Part shown: positions 1 through 6,750 of the stretch, piece by piece
Layout of the letters: each line of letters opens with the position of its first letter
How positions within the stretch are numbered: the stretch's first letter is position 1
NCBI GenBank assembly: GCA_002499185.1
Contig: DAKN01000110.1
Span: 1-8,862, forward strand
DNA from: Candidatus Pacearchaeota archaeon UBA284
GTDB lineage: Archaea > Nanobdellota > Nanobdellia > Pacearchaeales > UBA284
Reading direction: 5' to 3'
DNA length: 8,862 bases
Program-made: the position numbers and the translations under genes
The notes under the pieces: generated by a model
Seen by the model: the letters and a program-made list of their open reading frames with translations, nothing else
Told to the model about the DNA's origin: nothing
Database searches by the model: none

Positions 1-120
1 GAAAGACAATATGAACCTGTTCAAAGCGAAATAGATGATACAATGACTGATTTAATATTCGGTTTTTTAGGAGCTTGTATCTTTGGAATATACTCTGTCT
101 TTAAGAAGAACAAAAAGTAA
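1..120 (+). CDS. C-terminal fragment of a membrane-anchored protein (5' end outside window)
   Basis: Frame 1 is open from the left edge to a TAA at 118-120, giving 39 residues of a protein that begins outside the window. The visible part is a short polar, acidic stretch (ending IDDTMTD) followed by one hydrophobic segment of about 17 residues (LIFGFLGACIFGIYSVF) and a basic end, KKNKK. This is the pattern of a single C-terminal transmembrane anchor with the Lys-rich tip in the cytoplasm, so the main domain would face outward. Such anchors are common on archaeal surface or secreted proteins, but nothing left in the window identifies the family. A run of six T at 121-126 follows the stop directly and could end its transcript. 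I see no lipobox or sortase-like motif. Confidence 0.65.
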   Translation, partial: ERQYEPVQSEIDDTMTDLIFGFLGACIFGIYSVFKKNKK

Positions 121-126
121 TTTTTT
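121..126 (+). terminator. Oligo-T tract after the first gene
   Basis: Six consecutive T follow the TAA stop immediately, with more T-rich sequence after them (TTTTTTGTTTATA). Archaeal RNA polymerase can terminate at U-rich tracts without a hairpin, so this is a plausible terminator. In an AT-rich genome such tracts also occur by chance. Confidence 0.35.
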
Positions 127-148
127 GTTTATACATTTAATCATAACA

Positions 149-160
149 AAATTATTAAAG
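149..160 (+). promoter_or_regulatory. Candidate TATA box for the AMMECR1 gene
   Basis: AAATTATTAAAG is centred about 25 bases before the ATG at 181, the same spacing as the clearer TATA boxes elsewhere in the window, and would give a leaderless mRNA. A second candidate, TTTATACATTT at 128-138, lies about 50 bases upstream and would give a leader of roughly 20-25 bases. The choice between them is open. Confidence 0.4.
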
Positions 161-180
161 TTTAAGATGTTCTTGTTTCT

Positions 181-777
181 ATGGTAAATGAAGAAGCGAT
201 TTCTGAATTAGTTAAATTAGCAAGATATAGGTTGCAACATTCTTTAGGACAAAATGTCCGTGATTTGAGAGCTGAAAAAGACAGAATAGAAAGGCTTTAT
301 CCAGAATTAAGGGAAAAAAGGGGAGTTTTTGTAACATTAACAAAACAAGGAGAATTGCGCGGTTGTATAGGTTATCCTTATCCAATAATGCCCTTGAGCG
401 ATGCATTGGTTAAAGCAGCAGAATCTGCAGCATTTTCAGATCCGAGATTTGAAAAAATAACTATGGAAGAATTAAATGACATCAAAATAGAAGTTTCTGT
501 TTTAACGCTCCCAATAGAAATACCTTCTGGAGAATCTTCTGTAAAACAAATAAAAATTGGAAAAGATGGTTTAATTATTGAAATGTCTGGCTATTCGGGA
601 TTATTATTACCGCAAGTTGCAACAGATTATCATTTTGATGCTCTTGATTTTTTACAAGAAACCTGTGTAAAAGCGGGATTGCCTAGAACTGCATGGATGA
701 ATAAAAACTGCAAAATTTATAAATTTCAAGCAGAAATTTTTAAAGAGATTTCTAAGGGAAAAGTAATAAGAAAATAA
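181..777 (+). CDS. AMMECR1 domain protein
   Basis: This 198-residue protein matches the AMMECR1 family over its whole length, which is the usual size for archaeal members. The family signature LRGCIG is at residues 59-64, followed by AAFSDPRF at 83-90, a strand IEVSVLTLP at 103-111, the GKDGLII/GLLLPQVA core at about 127-147, and a C-terminal block with FLQETCVKAGLP ending in AW (158-172). The conserved Cys pair, C62 and C162, is present. It should be a soluble cytoplasmic protein. The biochemical role of the family is not firmly established. In many prokaryotes it sits beside MEMO-like and radical SAM proteins (the AmmeMemoRadiSam grouping), but neither partner is in this window, so here it appears to stand alone. 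The ATG at 181 has no Shine-Dalgarno, fitting a leaderless or short-leader mRNA. It converges on the SIMPL gene, with a hairpin between them. Confidence 0.93.
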   Translation: MVNEEAISELVKLARYRLQHSLGQNVRDLRAEKDRIERLYPELREKRGVFVTLTKQGELRGCIGYPYPIMPLSDALVKAAESAAFSDPRFEKITMEELNDIKIEVSVLTLPIEIPSGESSVKQIKIGKDGLIIEMSGYSGLLLPQVATDYHFDALDFLQETCVKAGLPRTAWMNKNCKIYKFQAEIFKEISKGKVIRK

Positions 778-790
778 AAAAAGAAATAAG

Positions 791-812
791 ATGAAATTCA
801 AAAGAATTTCAT
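791..812. terminator. Perfect 9-bp hairpin between convergent genes
   Basis: ATGAAATTC at 791-799 and GAATTTCAT at 804-812 are exact inverted repeats around an AAAA loop. They fill the 48-base gap between the stops of the AMMECR1 gene (+) and the SIMPL gene (-). A T-rich stretch (TTTATTTTATTTTA, about 826-839) follows on the plus strand. The position suggests a bidirectional transcript end. The low GC of the stem makes it only moderately stable. Confidence 0.4.
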
Positions 813-825
813 ACTAATAAAAAAT

Positions 826-1560
826 TTATTTTATTTTATAAACCACTGTTACTGTTGCAGAAATATCTAAACTTTTTGGAATTATGTTTGTTGCAACTTC
901 TTTTACATCTGCTCCTGCAGATGAACTGGTTTCATAAAGTCTGTATGGCCAATAGTTCCAGTCAGAAGTTTCTACAGAAACAACATCTCCTAAACTTTTA
1001 CCCAAACCCAAGACTATAGATTCTGCTTTTTTCTTTGCATCTTGAGAAGCATTTGCCAATACCAATGCTTTGTATTCATTTGTCTTTTCATTTGAAAGTT
1101 CAAAATTGATATAACTTACTAAAGCACCATTGTCTACTGCAGCATCTACTATCTTTCCAGCATTGTCGAATTTTTTCGTTGTTACTTTCATGTAATTTGA
1201 AACAGTGTAATATTTGAATTTCTGTTCTCCATTTATCCAATCATATTCTGGATAGATGTTAAAATTCTCTGTTTCAATTTCATTTCTTTCAATGCCTATT
1301 TTTATTAATTCAGTTAAAACACTATCTGAAATTTCAGCATTTTTATCTTTTGCAACATCTGCAGAAATATTTCTTGTTTGAACAAAGATATAAACAACAA
1401 CCTGGTCTGGCATAACTTTCATCTCAGAATTTCCAGTAACAGATACCGTTCTCTCATTATTGCCTTGATTAGATGATACGCCCAAGTATATTATTCCAAT
1501 TATCCCTACTACAATCAAAGCAGTAATTACAACAGCTGTTAAATTTATCTGGTTTTTCAT
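826..1560 (-). CDS. Membrane-anchored SIMPL (DUF541) domain protein
   Basis: This 244-residue protein has an N-terminal hydrophobic segment at about 7-27 (LTAVVITALIVVGIIGIIYLG), best read as an uncleaved signal anchor because no convincing cleavage site or lipobox follows. The rest fits the SIMPL/DUF541 family: the opening block VSVTGNSEMKVMPDQVVV at 39-56 (family pattern VxGxGxxxxxPD), a helical middle, and a closing beta region at about 230-243 (LDISATVTVVYKI). The domain should lie outside the membrane. Family members include bacterial OMP28/BP26-like periplasmic proteins, and their archaeal function is unknown. The gene is the second of a pair: its ATG is 22 bases after the stop of the winged-helix regulator, and it has its own Shine-Dalgarno (GGAGGT). 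The shared operon suggests the regulator controls it or senses with it, which is inference. Confidence 0.9.
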   Translation of the reverse strand: MKNQINLTAVVITALIVVGIIGIIYLGVSSNQGNNERTVSVTGNSEMKVMPDQVVVYIFVQTRNISADVAKDKNAEISDSVLTELIKIGIERNEIETENFNIYPEYDWINGEQKFKYYTVSNYMKVTTKKFDNAGKIVDAAVDNGALVSYINFELSNEKTNEYKALVLANASQDAKKKAESIVLGLGKSLGDVVSVETSDWNYWPYRLYETSSSAGADVKEVATNIIPKSLDISATVTVVYKIK

Positions 1561-1563
1561 TTT

Positions 1564-1569
1564 ACCTCC
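1564..1569 (-). promoter_or_regulatory. Shine-Dalgarno GGAGGT of the SIMPL gene
   Basis: On the minus strand GGAGGT is followed by AAA and then the ATG at 1560. It is the only strong Shine-Dalgarno found upstream of a start in this window. It supports this ATG and supports translation from an internal position of a two-gene mRNA. The spacing is somewhat short. Confidence 0.75.
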
Positions 1570-1582
1570 ATTTAAAATTTAA

Positions 1583-2161
1583 TTATAGTTTTCTCCAATT
1601 TAATATTAAAAAGATAATCCCTATGCCCAATGCCCCAATTAAAAACCAAAACCAGGGTTGAGAGGAAAATAGACTAAACACATTTGCTGTTTCCGGAGTA
1701 GCTGTTAATAATGCCTCTTCCCCAGAAAATGTAGATATTGAATCTTCACCAAGTTCTACTGATTTGTAAATAATGTCTTCTTTACTTTTGCTTAAAAGTC
1801 CAATAATTAACGCACTTAATCCAGATAATCCTATTAATGCAAGAATGTTTTTTATTTTATTTTGGTTTTTTGGAGAAATAACTATGGATTTGTTTGAAAT
1901 TCTATAAATGGCTATTCTTTTTCCTTTTGTACTCCAGAAATAATTTTTTGATTTTTCTATTAAGCCAGATTCAGTTAATTTATTTACATTATATTCAACA
2001 GTATTCAATGGAATTTTCAAAATCTTGGAGATTTCTGTTTTGCTTGCTTCTTTTTCAGCGAGAAAATCCAAAATTCTTTTGCAAGTATTATTTCCCAAAA
2101 CTTCTGAAAGTTTTTTTATTTTTGGATCTTCAAACGAAATCATTAAATATTTTTTATTCAT
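1583..2161 (-). CDS. Membrane-bound winged-helix (ArsR/MarR-like) transcription regulator
   Basis: This 192-residue protein has a winged helix-turn-helix at the N-terminus and two membrane helices behind it. Residues 24-70 carry the helices: a first helix with CKRILDFLAEK, then KTEISKILKI, then the recognition helix PLNTVEYNVNKLTESGLIEK (51-70). A wing follows at about 71-88 (SKNYFWSTKGKRIAIYRI). Hydrophobic segments lie at about 104-123 and 168-188, with a roughly 45-residue acidic, Ser/Thr-rich loop between them and NWRKL at the end. The likely topology puts the DNA-binding domain and C-terminus inside and the loop outside, so the protein could pass a surface signal straight to DNA. The first ATG is chosen because its TATA box is 27 bases upstream; Met7 is the alternative. 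It is the first gene of the unit with the SIMPL gene and is divergent from the GluRS gene. Ligand and targets are unknown. Confidence 0.85.
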   Translation of the reverse strand: MNKKYLMISFEDPKIKKLSEVLGNNTCKRILDFLAEKEASKTEISKILKIPLNTVEYNVNKLTESGLIEKSKNYFWSTKGKRIAIYRISNKSIVISPKNQNKIKNILALIGLSGLSALIIGLLSKSKEDIIYKSVELGEDSISTFSGEEALLTATPETANVFSLFSSQPWFWFLIGALGIGIIFLILNWRKL

Positions 2162-2181
2162 AAAAAAATAATGTTTTGAAA

Positions 2182-2195
2182 GTTTATAAATAAAC
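2182..2195 (-). promoter_or_regulatory. TATA box of the regulator gene, overlapping a palindrome
   Basis: GTTTATAAATAAAC is centred about 27 bases upstream of the regulator's ATG on the minus strand, so transcription would begin at or next to the start codon. The same 14 bases form an inverted repeat: GTTTAT and ATAAAC are exact reverse complements around AA. A dimeric winged-helix protein bound here would block the TATA box, so it is a candidate site for autoregulation. Confidence 0.6.
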
Positions 2196-2257
2196 CTATA
2201 ACTTCAATCTTATTTGGGGTTATCATTTTAGTCTTTGTAAAAGATAGATGTAAAAAC

Positions 2258-2268
2258 TTATATATCCA
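2258..2268 (+). promoter_or_regulatory. TATA box of the GluRS gene
   Basis: CTTATATATCC, preceded by an A-rich stretch suitable for a BRE, is centred about 23 bases upstream of the ATG at 2286. The spacing implies a leaderless mRNA, and no Shine-Dalgarno is present in front of the ATG. It is the best TATA match in the window. Confidence 0.75.
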
Positions 2269-2285
2269 AAAGTTTCTTAAGATTT

Positions 2286-4022
2286 ATGCCAACTAAGAAA
2301 AAAATTGAGAAAAAACAAAACAATTTTGAAGATAAAATATTAGCCTATAGTTTAGATAATGCTATCTTGCATGATGGAAAAGCCCAAGAAGGGGCAGTAA
2401 TTGGTAAATTATTTCAAGAAGGACTTAAAAAAGAAGAACTTCCAAAAATTATTCCGATAATAAAGAAGATTATTTCTGAAGTGAATACATTATCTATAAC
2501 AAAACAGAAAGAGAAATTAGAATCTCTTAGTAATTTAGTTGTTAAAAAAGAGCACGAAGAAAGAAAGGAATTACAAGAATTGCCAAATGCAATAAAAGGA
2601 AAAGTTGTTTTAAGATTAGCACCATTTCCATCAGGAGCACTACATATTGGAAATACCAAAACATACATGCTAAATGCACTTTATGCTGAAAAATACGATG
2701 GAAAAATCCTTTTTATTATGGACGATACTATTGGAAGCGAACAAAAACAACTAATTCCAGAAGCATTTAAATTAATTCCAGAAGCATTCAAATGGCTGAA
2801 TGTAAAATTTGAAGAGCCGATAATTTACAAATCAGACCGGTTGGATATTTATTATAAACATGCAGAGGAACTGATTAAGAAAGGATATGCTTATGTTTGT
2901 TACTGCAATTCTGAAACTTTAAGAAATAATAGGGCAAAAGGAATTGAATGTGAGCACAGAAAACAAAAACCACAAGATACTTTGAAAGAATGGAAAAAAA
3001 TGTTTTCTATGAAAGAAGGAGAGGCATGTTTAAGATTAAAAACAAGTATGCAAGATAAGAATCCTGCTTTTCGTGATAGGGTTTTATTTAGGATAAGTGA
3101 AAGAGAACATCCAAGAGTTGGAAAAAGATATAGTGTTTGGCCGATGTTGGAATTTTCTTGGGCAATTGACGACCATCTTCTTGGAATTACACATGTAATA
3201 AGGGGAAAAGATTTAATGATGGAATCGGAAATGGAAAGATTCATATGGAAAATATTTAATTGGAAGCCATGCGAATTGATTCATGCAGGTCTTGTTAGAA
3301 TTGAAGGTATCGAAGGAATCAAAATATCAAAATCAAAAGCACAATCAGAAGTTAAATCAGGAAAGTTTATTGGTTGGGATGATCCAAGAACATGGAGCGT
3401 TCAATCATTAAAAAGAAGGGGAATTACAGCAGAGGCAATCCGGGAATTCATAAAAGGAATTGGATTAAATCAAAATGATATCATTGTTCCAGTAGATAAT
3501 TTATATTCTATAAATAAAAAGATAATTGATTCAATAGCAAAAAGATTTTTCTTTGTTCATAATCCTGTAAAGATAAAAATAAATAAATCTCCAAAAGAAA
3601 TTGCTCATCTTAATATTATTCCAAATAAGGAAGATAAAAAAAGAAAGATTCCAAGCAATCAAGAAATTTATGTTTCAAAACACGATTATCATGAAATGAA
3701 AACAGGAGAAATGTTTAGGCTGATGGGATTATATAATTTTATAAAAGAAAATAAGGGATTTGAATTTCACAGCAAAGGCATTAATACAAATTTTAAAGCA
3801 AAGTATCTTCATTGGCTTCCAGGAGATAAAGAAAATGAAAAAAATCTTGTAAAAGTTGAAATATTAATGCCAGATGGAGAACCAATTTTTGGATTAGGCG
3901 AAGAAGGAATAAAAAATTTAAAAATTGATGATATTGTTCAATTTGAAAGAATGTTTTATGCAAGGCTTGATAAAATAGATAAAAAAACAAATACTTATTA
4001 TTTCTGGTTTATGCACAAATAA
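2286..4022 (+). CDS. gltX: Glutamyl-tRNA synthetase, archaeal type
   Basis: This class I synthetase (578 aa, normal for archaea) charges tRNA with glutamate in the cytoplasm. In archaea the enzyme usually charges tRNA-Gln as well, for later conversion by GatDE; that is family knowledge. An archaeal N-terminal extension covers about 1-100. The catalytic core begins with R110 and PFPSG at 113-117. HIGH reads HIGN (120-123), a zinc-type C-x-C-x14-C-x-H is at C205, C207, C222 and H224, THVIRGKD is at 302-309, and KMSKS reads KISKS (346-350). GWDDPR is at 363-368, and the beta-barrel anticodon domain runs from about 425 to the end. Oddities are an altered DDT block (DDTIGSEQ at 146-153 where family members have DDTDP) and a tandem LIPEAFK at 156-169. 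The start is set by the TATA box 23 bases upstream. topA follows after 49 bases with its own promoter. Confidence 0.95.
   Translation: MPTKKKIEKKQNNFEDKILAYSLDNAILHDGKAQEGAVIGKLFQEGLKKEELPKIIPIIKKIISEVNTLSITKQKEKLESLSNLVVKKEHEERKELQELPNAIKGKVVLRLAPFPSGALHIGNTKTYMLNALYAEKYDGKILFIMDDTIGSEQKQLIPEAFKLIPEAFKWLNVKFEEPIIYKSDRLDIYYKHAEELIKKGYAYVCYCNSETLRNNRAKGIECEHRKQKPQDTLKEWKKMFSMKEGEACLRLKTSMQDKNPAFRDRVLFRISEREHPRVGKRYSVWPMLEFSWAIDDHLLGITHVIRGKDLMMESEMERFIWKIFNWKPCELIHAGLVRIEGIEGIKISKSKAQSEVKSGKFIGWDDPRTWSVQSLKRRGITAEAIREFIKGIGLNQNDIIVPVDNLYSINKKIIDSIAKRFFFVHNPVKIKINKSPKEIAHLNIIPNKEDKKRKIPSNQEIYVSKHDYHEMKTGEMFRLMGLYNFIKENKGFEFHSKGINTNFKAKYLHWLPGDKENEKNLVKVEILMPDGEPIFGLGEEGIKNLKIDDIVQFERMFYARLDKIDKKTNTYYFWFMHK
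2751..2792 (+). repeat. Two tandem 21-base units within the GluRS gene
   Basis: Bases 2751-2771 and 2772-2792 match at 19 of 21 positions and both encode LIPEAFK. The two differences are silent: CTA/TTA for Leu and TTT/TTC for Phe. Compared with the family pattern as I remember it, the region is at most about one residue longer than usual, so this may not be a simple insertion. Confidence 0.85.
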
Positions 4023-4038
4023 ATAAAATTTTCTGCAA

Positions 4039-4050
4039 AGATATATAAAG
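4039..4050 (+). promoter_or_regulatory. TATA box of topA
   Basis: AGATATATAAAG in the 49-base gap after the GluRS gene is centred about 27 bases upstream of the ATG at 4072. topA therefore probably has its own promoter and a leaderless mRNA, although it lies on the same strand as the GluRS gene. A weak GG (AAGGAAAA) precedes the ATG but is not a convincing Shine-Dalgarno. Confidence 0.7.
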
Positions 4051-4071
4051 AATTATAATTCTAAGGAAAAT

Positions 4072-6267
4072 ATGTCTTATACTCTGATTATAACTGAAAA
4101 ACCACAGGCGGCTATGAAAATAGCTTACTGTTTGGCTGATACAAGTCCAATAAAAAAGAACTTTTTTGGCGTTCCCTATTATGAAATAGAACATAAAGGA
4201 AACAAATATGTTGTTGGAAGTGCTGTTGGACATTTATTTGGTTTGGCTGAAAAAGAAAAAACAAATGAATTCCCTGTTTTTGATTTAATTTGGAAACCAA
4301 AAGGCGGATTTTCACTAAAATACTTGAATGCGCTTAGAAATTTAGCAAAAGAAGCAGATAACTTTATTGTTGCATGCGATTATGATGTTGAAGGTGAGGT
4401 AATTGGATTTAATGTTTTAAGATTTATATGCAATAGACAAGATGCACACAGAATGAAATTCTCAACCTTAACTAAGCCAGAACTTATGAAATCTTTTGAT
4501 GAGATGTTAGAACATGTAGATTTTGGACAAGCATATGCTGGAGAAACAAGACATTATCTTGATTGGATGTATGGTATAAATTTATCAAGAGCATTGACAA
4601 ACACAACAAAATCTGTTGGGGGGTTTGCAATTTTAAGCATCGGTAGAGTTCAAGGACCGGCATTGGCTTTTATTGTTTCGAAAGAAAGAGAAATAAACGC
4701 ATTTAAACCACAAGCTTATTGGACTGTTTCAATTGATTGCCAAGATAAGAAAAATTATGAATTCAATGCAGAATATCCAAAACAAATCTTTGATTATGAT
4801 GAGACTCATGATTTTAAAAAATTAGAGGGGAAAAAAGGAAATGCCTTAACAACAAAAGAGCAAAGAGAAATGTTTCCCTGGCCACCATTTGATTTAACAA
4901 ATTTACAAACAGAATCTTATAGGTTATTTAAATTAACACCATCTCAAACATTGGCAATTGCACAAAAATTATATTTATCCGGGTTAATATCTTATCCAAG
5001 AACATCGAGCCAGAAATTACCACCAACAATTGGCTATAAAAAAATAATTGAAAAACTTTCTGATAAGTATCCTTTTGTAAAAAATATTACAAGGGAATAT
5101 CCCATACAAGGGGGGAAAACAGATCCAGCACATCCAGCCATTTTTCCAACAGGTGAATCAAGCAAAAAATTAACACAGCAAGAGAAAAATATCTATGATT
5201 TGATTGTCAAGAGATTTGTTTCATGTTTTTGTGATTCTGCTACAATTGACGAAAAAGAAATAAAAATAGAATCAGAAGGAAAAGAATTTATTGCAAAAGG
5301 CAAAAAAATCTCAAAAAAAGGGTGGCTTGAAATTTATCCTACAGCAATCCAAGAAAAAGAACTAGAAGATGTTAATGGTGTAGTTGATATTTTGAAGGTT
5401 TATATTGAAGAAAAAGAAACTCAGCCACCGAGAAGATATAGTCCTGCTTCAATTATTACAGAACTAGAAAAAAGACATCTTGGCACAAAATCAACAAGGG
5501 CATCAATAATCGAAACACTTTACAAAAGAGGATACATCACAGGAACATCAATTCAAGCAACACAGCTCGGAATGAAAGTTGTTGAAACTCTTGAGAAAAA
5601 TTCCCCATTAATATTAGACGAACAATTAACAAGAAATTTTGAAGAAAAAATGGAGAATCTTCAAGAAAAAAAGAATAAAGAAGAAATGCAACAAGAGGAA
5701 AAAAATATTCTTACCGAAGCAAAAAAGATAATAACAAATATAATAGATGGTTTTAAAACAAAAGAAGAAACAATCGGAAAATCACTAATAGATGCAAATA
5801 ATGAAAGGAAAACTGAAGAAAAAGAAAAAAATACAATAACTGAATGTCCGGTCTGCAAAAAGGGGATGTTAATTGCAATAAGAAGCAGGAAAGGCAAACG
5901 ATTTTTAGCATGTGATAAATATCCAGAATGTAAAACCACCTTTCCATTACCCCAGCAAGGTTTGTTGAAAACAGGAAATGAAAAATGTCCAAGATGTGGA
6001 TTTCCACTTTTGACTTTAATTAAAAAAGGAAAACCACCCTGGAAATTTTGTTTTAATCCAGAATGTTACAGGAAAACAATGGCTGAAAATGCTGAAAAGA
6101 AACAACTAAAGGCTGAAGAAAAAGAAACAAAGAAAAAAGAAAAATTAATGGAAAAGAAAACAAAGGCCAAAGAAAAAGCCAGGGAAAAAAGATTAAAAGC
6201 AAAACAAAAAGCTACTGTTAAAGCTAAGACTAAGAAAACCAAAATTAAGAAAGAAAAATCTTCCTGA
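4072..6267 (+). CDS. topA: DNA topoisomerase I (type IA), archaeal, with zinc fingers and Lys-rich tail
   Basis: This 731-residue enzyme relaxes negatively supercoiled DNA through a 5'-phosphotyrosine intermediate. The Toprim domain opens the protein, with E9 in ITEKP and the metal triad D103, D105 and E107 in ACDYDVEGE. IGRVQGPAL follows at 190-198. The active-site tyrosine is Y308 in GLISYPRTSS, and HPAIFPT is at 354-360. The downstream core block has SPASIITELEKRHLG at 457-471 and TRASIIETLYKRGYI at 475-489. Two zinc fingers follow: C592, C595, C614, C620 and C639, C642, C660, C665. From about 671 the protein becomes a 60-residue tail of almost only Lys, Glu and Ala with some Thr and Arg, strongly basic at the end. 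Reverse gyrase is excluded because there is no helicase domain. The ATG is set by the TATA box. The 120-aa hypothetical gene converges 20 bases beyond its stop. Confidence 0.95.
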   Translation: MSYTLIITEKPQAAMKIAYCLADTSPIKKNFFGVPYYEIEHKGNKYVVGSAVGHLFGLAEKEKTNEFPVFDLIWKPKGGFSLKYLNALRNLAKEADNFIVACDYDVEGEVIGFNVLRFICNRQDAHRMKFSTLTKPELMKSFDEMLEHVDFGQAYAGETRHYLDWMYGINLSRALTNTTKSVGGFAILSIGRVQGPALAFIVSKEREINAFKPQAYWTVSIDCQDKKNYEFNAEYPKQIFDYDETHDFKKLEGKKGNALTTKEQREMFPWPPFDLTNLQTESYRLFKLTPSQTLAIAQKLYLSGLISYPRTSSQKLPPTIGYKKIIEKLSDKYPFVKNITREYPIQGGKTDPAHPAIFPTGESSKKLTQQEKNIYDLIVKRFVSCFCDSATIDEKEIKIESEGKEFIAKGKKISKKGWLEIYPTAIQEKELEDVNGVVDILKVYIEEKETQPPRRYSPASIITELEKRHLGTKSTRASIIETLYKRGYITGTSIQATQLGMKVVETLEKNSPLILDEQLTRNFEEKMENLQEKKNKEEMQQEEKNILTEAKKIITNIIDGFKTKEETIGKSLIDANNERKTEEKEKNTITECPVCKKGMLIAIRSRKGKRFLACDKYPECKTTFPLPQQGLLKTGNEKCPRCGFPLLTLIKKGKPPWKFCFNPECYRKTMAENAEKKQLKAEEKETKKKEKLMEKKTKAKEKAREKRLKAKQKATVKAKTKKTKIKKEKSS

Positions 6268-6287
6268 TTAAATTAAATAAGTTTTAA

Positions 6288-6650
6288 TTACCTGACAAAT
6301 TCCGGGAAATTAACTTTATATGAATTAATTCTGTTATACTGTTTCATATATCTTTCAGATTCTTTTATCTTTGCCAAATCGCTGATTTCACCCTTTAATC
6401 TATTTAATGTGTTGACAAGTTTTTCCTTCATTTGTTCTTCTTTATCAACCTGGGTTAATGGCATATCTGTTGCTTTCTTTATATCAACTATTGTTTTTAA
6501 GATAAAACTAACAGAATCGTCATTTATGTTATATTCTTTGGTTATTTTTTTCTGGATTCCCTCTTGCAGAAAACCAAAAGAAATTTCAACCATTCTTTTT
6601 CCCATTATAAGTTTGCTAACCTTAAACTCGTTTATCTCCACTTTTACCAT
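6288..6650 (-). CDS. Hypothetical protein, 120 aa, beta-rich front and helical back
   Basis: I do not recognise this protein. It begins with MVKVEINEFKVSKLIMGKRM, an alternating pattern that suggests beta strands. The middle is mixed, and from about residue 65 there is a long charged region (KEEQMKEKLVNTLNRLKGEI onward) that looks helical and perhaps coiled coil. It has no Cys, signal peptide or membrane segment, so it is probably cytoplasmic. The minus-strand frame is preferred over an 89-codon open frame on the plus strand (6409-6678) because it has normal charge and amino acid composition and a TATA box 25 bases before its ATG. It converges on topA and is divergent from radB, with 100 bases between the starts. 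The A-rich end of topA gives a T-rich tract on this strand past its stop, which could end its transcript. Confidence 0.7.
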   Translation of the reverse strand: MVKVEINEFKVSKLIMGKRMVEISFGFLQEGIQKKITKEYNINDDSVSFILKTIVDIKKATDMPLTQVDKEEQMKEKLVNTLNRLKGEISDLAKIKESERYMKQYNRINSYKVNFPEFVR

Positions 6651-6670
6651 AGTTTGTCTATTTTTGGTTA

Positions 6671-6680
6671 TTTTATAAAT
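6671..6680 (-). promoter_or_regulatory. TATA box of the 120-aa hypothetical gene
   Basis: On the minus strand ATTTATAAAA is centred about 25 bases upstream of the ATG at 6650, again with leaderless spacing. Its presence is a main reason for accepting this gene as real. Confidence 0.6.
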
Positions 6681-6719
6681 TTTATTGTATTTAAGAATAG
6701 TATGCTTTTTTTACCATAA

Positions 6720-6730
6720 TTTTTAATAAG
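6720..6730 (+). promoter_or_regulatory. Candidate TATA box of radB
   Basis: TTTTTAATAAG is centred about 26 bases upstream of the ATG at 6751. It is a weaker match than the GluRS and topA boxes but sits at the same distance, and no Shine-Dalgarno is visible. Confidence 0.45.
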
Positions 6731-6750
6731 CCATTTTTATTTTTGCTATA

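Noticed and set aside
2143..2143. Met7 as an alternative start of the winged-helix regulator
   Set aside because: The first ATG at 2161 lies 27 bases from the TATA box, matching the other genes. Met7 would need a leader of about 18 bases and has no Shine-Dalgarno.
1894..2163. 89-codon plus-strand open frame antisense to the regulator gene
   Set aside because: It is Phe/Leu/Tyr-rich and lies wholly within the complement of a clear winged-helix coding sequence. AT-rich coding DNA often leaves such frames open.
2286..4022. Assignment of the synthetase as glutaminyl-tRNA synthetase
   Set aside because: The archaeal N-terminal extension, the C-x-C...C-x-H site, the GWDDPR block and the archaeal beta-barrel end fit archaeal GluRS, and archaea generally lack GlnRS.
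4795..4803. ATGATGA resembling box C of a C/D guide RNA inside topA, and a similar one near 7444 in radB
   Set aside because: Neither has a convincing box D (CTGA) at guide-RNA distance, and both lie in well-conserved coding sequence.
6409..6678. 89-codon open frame on the plus strand opposite the 120-aa hypothetical gene
   Set aside because: Its product is Ser/Phe/Ile-rich with the composition typical of an antisense shadow. The minus-strand frame has normal composition and a TATA box at the right distance.
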